Source: Protea cynaroides
Taxonomy: Eukaryota; Streptophyta; Magnoliopsida; Proteales; Proteaceae
DNA length: 64,000 bases
Assembly (NCBI GenBank): GCA_028583415.1
Contig: CM053267.1
Span: forward strand, 56,186,914 to 56,250,913
Direction of reading: 5' to 3'
The position numbers were made by a program, and so were the translations under genes. Shown here in pieces: positions 43,895 to 53,658 of this stretch (position 1 is the first letter of the stretch; the number at the start of each line of letters is the position of its first letter). A model generated the notes under the pieces. It worked only from the letters and a program-made list of their open reading frames with translations, was not told the DNA's origin and searched no databases.

Positions 43895-46212
43895 TGTAAG
43901 ACCCGTGTCAATCTAACCCGGTCTTACCACCTTGAACCAGGTTTACCCATCATGGTCGAGTCAAATGGACCAAGGGCATGAAGGAGATCGAGATCCCAGG
44001 TATGAAATCGACCCAAAAACACTTAATTCTAGGGGAGGGTCGCACACCCAGTGAAGCAGGGTCGGACCTCCCAAAACAGAAAGTCGGACCCTCGGTTTTT
44101 GAGGGAGGGTCGGATAGCTTAAGACCCTAGGGTCGACGGGATCATCGACCCTCCCATCGACCCTCGGTTTCTGACGAAACTGAAATTAGGAAATTTCCTA
44201 ATTTTCGGTTGGGATTCTTTCCAAATCTCAATGGGACTATTATAGGACATTCCTAGTCTATTTAAAGGACATCCCTAAGCCACTTTCACTCCTTTCACAA
44301 CCCTAATTGAATTGAGAGAAAGAGAGAAGAAGGAAAAGAGGAAGAAAGGAGGCTAGGAAGAAGGCTTAGCAAAAAGGAGAAGAAATTGCAGAGAAAAGTA
44401 ATCTTCTCAGGTATGGATACTAATTCCATGAGTTTCTACAGACCTTAGGTTAGATATGGTTGAGTGTAGGATTTCGGAGAAACTCAAACCATCCATCCAT
44501 GGTTAGGTTTTCATGGAAAATCATAGGAGGATGTACGAAAACTATTTAGATGGATTATACATGGTTCTAGACCATGGAATGACTGTTGAATGAATGTAGG
44601 AAGCAAGCCATATGACCCCAAACACGAAGAATGGATTAAAAAGTGGAAATTGGACCAGAGTGCACCAAGGGTCGCACCGAGGGTCGATAGACCATCCGAC
44701 CCTAGGTGTTTCTGACCATCGACCCTCGGCATTCGGGAAGTTCGGGAATGGAGGGGAGGGTCGATAGACCCATCGACCCTAACATCGACCCTAGCATCGA
44801 CCCTCAGTTGACAGAATGGTTTTTAAATTCTGAATTAATTCTAATTAAATTCTATCGACTTTGTTAGGTTTGCTAGCAATATAATAACATTATAAAGGTG
44901 ATTTTAAAGCTTGAAAAAGTATCTTTTAGCAAGCTAAGGTGAGGAACCTTAACCCCAAAGTAAATTGGTTAATAATAAACTGTTTTCTTTTCTTGAGTCC
45001 TATGCCATGTTTGATTCTATGCGAAAATGTTTGTAATGTGCATACAGCATGCCATCCAATATTTCTATTACTTGTTCATGCATATTTATTTTATTGTTTA
45101 TAACATGATGATGATGATGATGATAGGAATAGGCATGTGATTGTATGTGTGTGGTTGATGTGCTTGATGCGAGCGAGTATCAGGGGAGGTGTGATGAGAA
45201 CGTCAATAAACGTTAACCTTTGGCGGGTCTCAGCACTTTAGCTCTATCTCTAACCCAAGTCTTGTGCATTGACATCGTCGTATCGCCATTACCTTAGCAG
45301 AACTATTATGTCGTTGAGTATCAGGGGAGGTGGTCTCGGTCCTTGTAGTCTCTGACTCTACCTGGGGGCCTTAGCTCTATCTCTATGGGCATTCTGAGGG
45401 ATCTTTGGGGTGAGGCCTTGGATACACTGTTTGGCATTAGGATTGGTTAGCAGCGAGCCCAGTTTGCAAGCCCTCGCTAACAGGGGCTTACGTGTTGGTA
45501 TAGCATTATATAGCAATAAACGTTAACCTTTGTTGTATAATGTTATGGTAGGGTGGATGGGGACGACGATAAACGTTAACCTTCGGGCGGGCTTCCACAC
45601 CCTGTGTATAGAGGCGGTGTCAATAAACGTTAACCTTTGACCACCCAACCTTTCTATTGCACATTGTAAACTATAAACCAAGACCAAAGATATAAATTGA
45701 TTTTTTTTGCATGCATATGTATTGTTGCATTGTTTTGGCTACTCACTGAGCCGTGTTGTGTGCTCACCCCTCGACGTCGAATATTTTAGTTGATAATGCA
45801 GGTTATGCAGTTGAAGATTATATGAATGCGTCGGCGTACGAAAACGTTGCGGCTATGGACGTTGGAGCTGAAGATGATACACACGATCTCTCTTGCGAGT
45901 GCAACTCGTGTGTATTTGATTAGATATTTTTCGTAGGTTTCTTTATTGGATTTATAAGACATGTATTTGGTATTTAAATATTTATGTCTCAGTTAAACAC
46001 AGAATAATTTGCTATTATTTATGGATATCATTTTAGTTCTCAATTCATATTATTTATAAATTTTCCGCTATTGTGTATTACTCTGATTATGATTGTGGAT
46101 GCGTGTTAAGTTTGGATAACGCGAGGATAGCCTATTTGAGATCCTGGTTGAGCCGTTGTTTATTTAGCGGTTCATCACACCATTCTGAACAGTGTGGAAT
46201 TGGGGTGTGACA
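43895..46212 (+). repeat. 3' LTR of element 3 (family B)
   Basis: 2318 bp, TGTAAGACCC...GGGGTGTGACA. Contains TATTTAAA (44259-44266), donor-like CAG|GTATGG with GT at 44411, TTAGCTCTATCTCTA modules (about 45239 and 45371), CGTTAACC repeats (about 45208, 45518, 45573, 45626) and the small ORF. Undeleted compared with the 5' LTR. Confidence 0.95.
45786..45923 (+). CDS. LTR small ORF, family B copy 3 (3' LTR of element 3)
   Basis: LVDNAGYAVEDYMNASAYE, VAAMDVGAEDD, CECNSCVFD, TAG at 45921-45923. Same length as copy 2 with a few substitutions. Confidence 0.52.
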   Translation, partial: LVDNAGYAVEDYMNASAYENVAAMDVGAEDDTHDLSCECNSCVFD

Positions 46213-47189
46213 GCACTGGTCCTCCACTGTACCCTGCTTCCTTGGAAGTGCATCCTGAATAGTCTGCCCATGGTCTTAAAAGAGTCAATAGACCGTGGTG
46301 GTAGGTTGTTGAACCACATCCGAGCCGCGCCCTTTAGTATAAGGGGGAAGGCTCTGCACATGATGGCGTCGGGGTTTGCATGGAGTACCATCGCGCCCAC
46401 GAAATTGTTCAGGTGATTGACAGGATCTGTAGATCCATCATAATAATCCACCGGCGGTATGGTAAACCGCTTGGGTAAGGGTACCCTCATGATAATGTCG
46501 GTGAGAGGGTTATCTGTTGAATAATCCCTATCTTCATCCTGGGTGACTCCAGCCTTCGCCATGGTCTCGACTTTTTGATGCAATGCCGTCAGTTGGTCCG
46601 CTAAAGTCGCCGCTACCTCTGAGTCCATGGGAGCATTTGGTTTGTCTGTGCCCATGACAACCTCTGGTAGCGTTATGCGCCGTAGGACCAAAAGCTCATC
46701 CATCGCGTCCTCATCCAGTCGAGGCGCTGTCGCAGGCTGTGGACCGAGCCTTTATCGAGCGGGGATTCTTCCACGCTGTGAAGTTGATCCTGTGCCACTC
46801 AATTCTGAGACGGGATGAGCGCTGCTTCCTGGTCTCGAAGGTCGAGCTCCATCTCGCCCAAGGTGGTGACGAGGTTTTCTGGGGAGGTCAGTCTCCCTAT
46901 GCGGGTCCGCTGGTGGGACAACTCCGACAGGGGGACGAGAAGTGGCTTCGGCAGCTGGGGACTGTAGCCCTTGTACGAACCGTGTTAGCACTGCAAGCTG
47001 TTGTGCTACGGTCTCGAACTGTTCATATGTGACAAAGGATTCATGTGCGGGGACTGGGTCAGCCGCGCATTTTCCTCGGTCCCTGCTGGACCGCATTTCA
47101 GACCTGTCTCCGTCCTTGGGATTCACCCGTTGATCGATCACGGGGGGGTTGGGACTAATCATCTGGCTTCGAGTTCTTCTTGGGCTCAT
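46213..47189 (-). pseudogene. Tat gag N-terminal part
   Basis: Begins MSPRRTRSQMISPNPP at 47189. A first frame to about 46752 has a heptad-like FETVAQQLAVLTRFVQGLQ; a shift leads to the frame ending at the nested element. That frame holds RFTIPPVDYYDGSTDPVNHL, the retrotransposon gag core of Tat elements, and AFPLILKGAARMWFNNLPP. The gag frame continues in phase at 34955. Confidence 0.82.
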
Positions 47190-47237
47190 GACTAAAGATT
47201 TCTCTCTGGTTTTATCTTACGATGCCGAATCTCAGTG

Positions 47238-47255
47238 GCCCCATGGTGGGCGCCA
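47238..47255 (-). other. Primer-binding site of the Tat element
   Basis: Sense TGGCGCCCACCATGGGGC, three bases from the LTR terminus at 47259. This TGGCGCCCACC...GGGGC pattern is common in plant Tat elements; the exact tRNA was not verified. Confidence 0.75.
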
Positions 47256-47258
47256 AAC

Positions 47259-47695
47259 TGTTTTCGCCCAGATCCATCCTATGGGTCCTCCAAGCTGACT
47301 AGACCTGCAAGATAAGGAAAGGCAAAGAAGGGGGGAGACGGGCTGGATGCCCCGGGTCCACTCCGATGCCAAAGTTAGGGCTCTGTGAACAGTCAGTGGG
47401 CTCGGTGTCGAGCCCACCAAGATATTATAGAAAAGTGTGGGGTGAGGTGAGATTTTTCGTCCCAAGTGTCAGAGCATGAATCTCTAGGAATAAATGAGCA
47501 GTAAATGTTGTGTGTAAAAAACCTCGGGATTCGCCCTATTTATAGTGAATAGTGCGAAATCCCAAAATACCGATCTTACCCTTTGTTCTTGTATTTGAGG
47601 GGCCTTCTTATGTCGAATAGGGGGTCTCCACGTGGCTCTGAGATTGAGTCATACGTGTCAGGGCCTCATTGCCAGCGTGGCGTAGTTCCCTAACA
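47259..47695 (-). repeat. 5' LTR of the Tat element
   Basis: 437 bp. Sense start TGTTAGGGAAC at 47695 and end GGGCGAAAACA at 47259. A sense TATAAATA lies at 47544-47537, giving a predicted start near 47510. The right-hand flank is ATAAG (47696-47700), which should be one TSD copy. No matching second LTR is present in the window. Confidence 0.85.
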
Positions 47696-47797
47696 ATAAG
47701 AAAATCGTTAATGTCTGACCTGTTTTTTATTTTTTGGTAAAAGTTAGTGTCCGACTTGATCGCTCGAGGAAAGTATCCGATAGTTTCATGTGAGTTG

Positions 47798-47961
47798 TAG
47801 GAAACAAATCCTCTCCTCCCCTCCTCCCCAGCTTCTCCCCTCCTCCTCGGCTCTTATTCCATTCATCCGTTGGAGTGTGAGCCTGTTCGAACTCCAACAC
47901 ACTCCAATGGTTGGATGGAGTGGGAGCCGGGGAGGCGGGGAGGAGAGGATTTGGATTCGTA
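47798..47961. mobile_element. Foldback MITE 1, about 164 bp
   Basis: Left arm AAATCCTCTCCTCCCC (about 47806-47821) is complementary to right arm GGGGAGGAGAGGATTT (about 47937-47952). An inner pair (CCATTCATCCGTTGGAGTGTGA against ACACTCCAATGGTTGGATGG) extends the fold, so nearly the whole unit is one hairpin. AGTTG(TA) flanks both sides (47793-47797 and 47962-47966). The superfamily is not determined. Confidence 0.65.
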
Positions 47962-47966
47962 AGTTG

Positions 47967-48855
47967 TATGAAAGGAGGCCTGACATTTGATGCTGGCGTT
48001 TAGTAAAATATGATTTTGAAAGGATAAACTATGAGTCTTATCTACGAAAGACGTCACGAAGGCACCTACTGAGTCCTAAGGAAAATCATTAATCCGAGGG
48101 TCAATCTTGGATGATGGTATAAAATCTTATCTAATATTTTATTATGGATAAAATTATTTCCATTTATCTTTTATAACTAATAAGAATCCAATCAATGATT
48201 AAATGATTATTTTTTATCCATTATAAACAAAATCTATTCTATTATGGGATTGGAATAGATTTAGTATATATTTGTTATAAATATATGGCAAGTCCCTATA
48301 GTCTCTCTCTAGATATGAAATTAAGAAAGGACCCATACCCAAGGGAAGATCCCTGTGAGAATCAAGAAGGAAAAGAAGAAATGATCGAAAATCAATCTCC
48401 AACGCAAAAGGTATGTTCTTTTATTATTATCATTAGTTTATTGCTCAATGTATTTTATTATCTGTATGAGATGTATTTAATGGAATAATTTTATTGGGAT
48501 TTAAAAATCCTACAGTGGTATCAGTGTTTTCCCATATAGAATTAAAATTGTTGAATTAAGAATCAGAATGATGTTTTGATGTTTGAATACATTAAAGCTT
48601 AAAATAAATTCTCATGATACCGGTCTATTATTCCTCATTTTTAATGTTCTATAAAGTGAACGTAGAAAATTTGGAATAGATGCTATCGAAAAATTCCATA
48701 TGAAAGTGTGACAGAAATGGACTATGAAATATCAACCTTGGTCCAAACCAGCTTAATCCAGCTTAGTCTAACTTAGCCCGGCCCAACTCAGACCAATCCA
48801 GACCAAGTTATATCAGTTTTATATGCATGCATTTCTTTTATATGTGTATAATATA
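47967..48855. other. AT-rich DNA, no gene recognised
   Basis: No coding domain. TGGTATCAG at about 48514 after CCTACA resembles a PBS next to an LTR end, but no matching LTR start or gag was found. Confidence 0.4.
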
Positions 48856-49740
48856 ATATATATATATATATATAAGAGGAAAGAGAGGCCGTGAGAAAGA
48901 GAATGGGGGAAAGAAAAAAGGAAAGAGAGAAATAAAAGAAAAAAGGAAAAGAAAAAAATATATTTTTCACGTTTTCTAGAAAGAAAACATGAAAGAGAGA
49001 GGGAGAAAGGAAAAAAAAAGGAAGGAAAGAATAAAAGAAAAAAAAGAAGAAAAAGAAAAAAAGAAAAAGAAAAAAGGAAACGTTTTCTAGAAAGAAAATG
49101 TGAAAAGAGAGGGAGAAAGAAAAAAAAAGGAAGGAAAGGAAGGAAGAAGAAAAGGAAAAAAGAAAGAAAGAAAAAAGAGAAGGAATTTTATAGAAGAAGG
49201 AAAGAGAGAAAGGAAAGAGAGAAGGGATTTTCTAGAAGAAGAAGGAGAAAAAGGAAAGAAAGGAAGGAGAAAAAACGTGAGAAAGAGAGAAGAAAGGATA
49301 AAAAATGGAAAGAAAGGATTTTCTAGAAGAAAAAGAAGAAAAGGAAGGAAGAGAGAAGAAGGAAAGAAGAGGAGACGATTTTCTAGAAGAAGAAAAGAGG
49401 AAAAAGCATGTGGAAGAGAGGGAGAAGAGAAAAGGGAAGGAAGAAAAAAAAGGAAAGAAGAAAAAAGGGAAAAAAAAATTTTCTACAAAAAAAGAAAAGG
49501 AAAGATCTTCTAGAAGAGGAGAGAAAAAGCATAAATAGGCCAAGAGAAGAGAGAGGGGGCTTCTTTTCCAAATGACAAGGAGAGAGAGGACGTGAGTGAG
49601 AGAGAGAAATGTGAGAGAGGGAGAAGGAAAGAGAGAAGAAAGAGAGAAGAAGAAGAGAAAAGAAAGAAAAGAGAAGAAGAAAAGAGAGAAAGAGAAGAGA
49701 GAGAGAAGCAGAGAAAAGGAGCAGGAGGATTCACATTCAA
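48856..49740 (+). repeat. GA/A-rich purine tract with possible promoter at its end
   Basis: About 900 bp of almost pure purine on the plus strand, with recurring TTTTCTAGAAGAA islands. Long ORFs on both strands (Lys/Glu/Arg on plus, Ser/Phe/Leu on minus) are composition artefacts. Near 49529-49537 CATAAATAG could be a TATA box followed by a purine-rich leader and a donor-like CAAG|GTTAGT at about 49800. This resembles a retroelement or gene 5' leader but remains unproved. Confidence 0.5.
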
Positions 49741-51722
49741 AGAGCTTAATACGATCTCTAGACATCCTACATCGATGGTTTCGCTCGATTTGAGCACAAG
49801 GTTAGTACCCTAAACAAATTTAGAGGTCGTTAGAATGCTCGAATATCAATTTTACTTGAAAAAGGCTAATTTTCATGAAATCTCAATCAGAAATGTTCTA
49901 TTACATGCTTATTAATGTTAGGATGCCTATGTCTAGAATTTTTCATAAATGATAATTTGTCTAAACAATTCAATGATGAAGTTTTGAATGCTATATGATT
50001 ATGTTTAATGTTTTTTGCAAGTTTCATAAAGTGGTTTTTTAATCTGAGATTTTTAGATTTAGGATTCAATTTTAGGACATACATCACATGTATTTTTTCT
50101 TAGATTTTTAAGCTCAAATTTTAATGGGAGTCTCTCTGATATTAGAAGACTACCCTAAACATTTCATTCCATTTGGAATTCAGAAAATACATCAAAAAAA
50201 AAAAAAAATCATCTTTCATATTGCTATTTTACTCAGATGTAATGCAATCCTCCATCAGAAAGTCTCTAGATAAGGGTCTTATAGCCATAATCAGGAAATC
50301 AGCTTCATATGAACTTTTTAGATATAAAAGTCTTCTAAAAAATGGCACTAGTTTCATATTTTTTTAATTTTTTATTGAATTGATATCAATTTTTAAGTGC
50401 ATAGTGCTCTGATTTTGAATCTGTCATGATGTACTGATTTGCATGATTGAAAAGAATCATTTTTCACAAAGAAAATATACTGTTTTAACTTTTTTTTCTT
50501 GTTGAAATTTTAGATCAGATAGTTATCTACATAGACATATATCTGTATTTAATTTTCATTAAGTATAGGATTTTATTTAAAATTTATGGTGCAACTGGTC
50601 AAAAATCTAGAATAGATTTGACCAGTGCACATGTCCGGTCTTAGGGCATATCTTTGACTTGTTTTTGCTCTCTGTTGGGATTCGACCCCTTCATATGAAA
50701 TATAATATATTAAGTCATCTTTCTATGAAAAAAAGTTGAGCTTGATTTGAGTTGCAGAAGACTACTTATGGTCATTCTTGTGTAATGTGATAGAATCTGA
50801 ATACAATTCATAGCTTTTGTCCATTATTTGAAAGTTTGTGTCACAATTTTGACAGTTTTGAGTCTTTAATCTTTCTAAATGTCTTCATAAAAATTACAAC
50901 TTTTCAAAGAACATTGAACATATATTTTTTTAATAATTTTGCACTTTTCAAAAAAAAGGTTTCATTGATGTCTCATTTATTGTAACATGCAAATTGGTTG
51001 TTTGAGCAAATTCTGTCATATTTGGATAAATGATTATATTTTAGAGCATTCATATGCTTTGTTTGAATTGTGCATACCATATTTACTGCATTCCATGTGT
51101 TGCTATTTTTGGTAGAATATATAGATTTTTACCATATTTAACAAAATCTTAATAATTATCATTTTTTAAGTCTTACTATACTTAGAAAATAACATATAAG
51201 ATCTTTCATTTTTTGAAAAATTCATGTCATATATGCATTCTATGATTGGTACTTACCATATTCATATATAGATGCATATTAGATCTTGTCATAATAGATC
51301 TTGCCATGCTTAGATCTTGCCATATTAGATCTTACCATATTAGGTCTTGTCATGCTTAGATTAGCATATTAGATCTTGCCATGTTAGGTTCTTATCTTAT
51401 TTGCAATGCATGCCATATTAGGGAAATTTTCATAATCTGACTATATTTTGTGACAATTACCATAAATATCATACATGTCATGCTTAGAATATTCTATTTT
51501 TGGTAATAATTTAATTTATGCAACCCCCTAGTCGAACTGTTATATCTGTACACCTAGTAAACATATTAGGTGTAGAGACGTGCATTTAGGCACCCACATT
51601 CTTGGGAATGGCATAATGGAAATAATAAAAATCTTAATAAAGAAAGAGAATGCTTTGCCAAAATTTTCAAAATTAGAACTTAGGATGAAAAAGGTAATTC
51701 AGGACGATTTCCACCTCTCAGT

Positions 51723-51822
51723 AAACCCTAAACCTAGAATAGGTTCTCAATCCTAAACCTAGAATAGGTTTTAAACCATAAACCTAGAATAGGTTCTAAA
51801 CCCTAAACCTAGAACAGGTTAT
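51723..51822. repeat. 24-26 bp tandem repeat, four units
   Basis: AACCTAGAATAGGTT begins at about 51731, 51757, 51781 and 51807 (last unit AACAGGTT). Linked by AAACCCTAAA-like spacers that look telomere-like only by chance. Confidence 0.8.
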
Positions 51823-51944
51823 CATCTTCGAACTACGCAGATTCTGATTCCTAAGGCAAACCCTAGGATACGTAGACTATTTGAGAGAATCCCAAATTTG
51901 GATCCACACCTTAGTCCACTCGGACTATCCATAGATCCACTAGG

Positions 51945-52055
51945 ATATTCATCCACATTTCAACCCAAATAGGGTTATCCATATTCCAACCCAGAAAGGG
52001 TTATCCACTTTTTTACCCAAATAGGGTTATCCACATTTTGACCCAAATAGGGTTA
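51945..52055. repeat. 26-bp tandem repeat, about four units
   Basis: Units of the form GGTTATCCACATTTTGACCC with AAATAG spacers. Imperfect. Confidence 0.7.
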
Positions 52056-53491
52056 TTCTTAGATCCACTAGGACTATCTATCAGTTCGCATGGACTATCC
52101 AGATACTAACCCATAGGGTTACTCATCCTTTCAAGCATAAACTTCAACTTGAACAATGAATTTAATCATGAACAAACATAAATCACAGCCATAAACTTTA
52201 ATCACACCTAAACTACGATGGTGAACCTGATTTTCAGAATAATTTCGTAATACGTACGCAATCTGATGGATACAGATTCGGTTCAATGATATCAAATCAC
52301 TTGGTTTGGTTCGGTTTAATAAATAGAGTCTAGCAAAAGAAAGGTATAGGAGACTGATTTCGATCGGGCGGTTTGGGTGCCTAACCCCTTCCCATAATCA
52401 TAACCTAACGCTTACCAAATCTCTGATAGACTAGAAATCCAATCTAAGGGTCATGAGTCAATCGAAGTTTTACCTTGGGGTGAGATTTCACATTTCTAAG
52501 GTCCTAGACCTTAATCTAGGTGGCGACTTCCAAGATTTCCATCTTTGTCCTCACACAGACTGAAGGAATTGTATGGTTTTCTAGAGATTTGAGAGGAATT
52601 TTCTTCCAATCTTGTGTTTTCTCCTCGTTATCAGACTGAATCTTTTCCCTATTCTGAGATGGAGGTTTCTCTCATGGATCTTTTTCTCTGGCAGAAGCAC
52701 TAGAGTTAAATTTTATCTTGAAATGAGTTTCGCTAACTCTACTATAGGAAGCCTCTGCCAGTTGAAGTAAAGGAATCTCGCTTTTGAGATCGCTTTTTTC
52801 TTTCACCATAGAGAGCCAAATGCTATATAGTTGAATCACTATATTGATTCCTATTCCTCAATTCATCACTTTGGAGTAGAGGAATCAAATCGCCATAACT
52901 AGGAACCAGAGGTTTCAACATGGTGGTTGCAAAGGACTAATAGGATGGTCTATGATTCGTCAAAAAATATAAAACTTTCTACTGATAAGGAATTGGTTTG
53001 CCAATGGCGTTCAGCTGATTGCATATTCTCTTGAACTCTAAGAAAATTAGAGAGAAGAGCATCATCTTTCTTCTTTTGGTAATGTAATTTTCATAGAAGT
53101 TCGGACTCTCTTTCTTAGGAAGCTTGAGAAAATTAAGGCAGAAGTGAGAATGCACCATAGATTAATGATAGATGTTAATCCAATTGCAAGGCCAAGAACA
53201 CACTATAGACAAGGTTCCTGTGATCCATGCTTTAACAAGATGATCGGTTCTCAGTCCTACAGGTTCTTCGGGCTTTTAATGACCCTTCGAAGTTAGCCCA
53301 CAAACTCATGCGACAAAATACAAGACATCCTATTCCCAATGGAGCTAATAGGTGCTAGCATATGCAAAGCCAATTGCATTAATCATAAAGCACATTATAA
53401 CTTTACCTCTTTTACACACTACAGATTGTAGAAGTGAAACATTTCCCTCCTTCTTAGCCAACATTAATTTTCATTAATGAGATCCCAGAAA

Positions 53492-53653
53492 CTGGGATTT
53501 CAACCCTCTCATGCCCCTCATGTTGGCATGAGAAAATCCAGTGGCTGTACCTTACTGTTCACATATATCAATGTATTGGTATATGCATACAGTGGATGAC
53601 AGCCACTGGATTTCCTCATGCCGACGTGAGGGGCATGAGAGGATTTGAATCCT
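53492..53653. mobile_element. Foldback MITE 2, 162 bp, flanked by AGAAA
   Basis: The left arm (53492-53547; includes CTCTCATGCCCCTCATG, GGCATGAG and ATCCAGTGGCTG) and the right arm (about 53598-53653; CAGCCACTGGAT, CTCATGCC, GTGAGGGGCATGAGAG) are long near-perfect inverted repeats around a short loop. AGAAA at 53487-53491 and 53654-53658 is a plausible TSD. No internal coding capacity. Confidence 0.8.
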
Positions 53654-53658
53654 AGAAA

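Larger units (their letters stand above)
34956..46212 (+). mobile_element. Tekay chromovirus element 3 (family B), TSD GCACT, with a solo LTR inside its 5' LTR
   Basis: 5' LTR 34956-39515 (interrupted by 35130-37444), PBS 39519-39530, pol 40726-43865, PPT 43881-43894, 3' LTR 43895-46212. GCACT flanks both ends (34951-34955 and 46213-46217). The outer Tat gag frame resumes in phase across the site. Gag and the N-terminal half of protease are missing and the integrase catalytic Glu region is deleted, so the present copy is non-autonomous. Confidence 0.95.
11846..47695 (-). mobile_element. Tat-lineage Ty3/gypsy element carrying two nested Tekay insertions
   Basis: Sense order on the minus strand: 5' LTR (47695-47259), PBS, gag (47189-46213, resuming at 34955), protease, RT, RNase H, a second RNase H domain, integrase (to 16550), a 108-bp tandem array, an antisense ORF, and a 95-bp tandem array. 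Gag is split by the insertion 34956-46212 and protease by 20281-33549. In both places the outer sequence resumes directly when insertion and TSD are set aside, which shows it is one element. Dual RNase H, an antisense PF04195-like ORF and tandem repeats 3' of pol are known traits of plant Tat/Ogre/Retand-type elements. No 3' LTR is found at the left end; the junction with a foreign integrase at about 11845 suggests a deletion. Confidence 0.85.
49741..53486. other. AT-rich intergenic DNA with short tandem repeats
   Basis: No ORF with recognisable domains. Short arrays: four copies of a 24-26 bp unit with AACCTAGAATAGGTT at 51723-51822, and about four copies of a 26-bp unit with GGGTTATCCA and ACCCAAATA at about 51945-52055. 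Around 52515 GGTGGCGACTTCC resembles a PBS of tRNA-primed plant elements, so 49.5-52.5 kb could be a degenerate long LTR and leader; this is a guess. Confidence 0.4.

Noticed and set aside
48505..48525. TGGTATCAG as the PBS of a copia or gypsy element
   Set aside because: Only 9 bases match, and no LTR start, partner LTR or gag is found nearby.
49100..49813. Lys/Glu-rich and Ser/Phe-rich ORFs on opposite strands
   Set aside because: Composition artefact of the purine tract.
49887..50367. Small ORFs in AT-rich DNA at 49887-50087 and 50173-50367
   Set aside because: No domain, no codon signal, poly(A) run included.
51723..51822. AAACCCTAAA blocks as interstitial telomere repeat
   Set aside because: The repeating unit is 24-26 bp with CCTAGAATAGG in it; the telomere-like part is only its edge.
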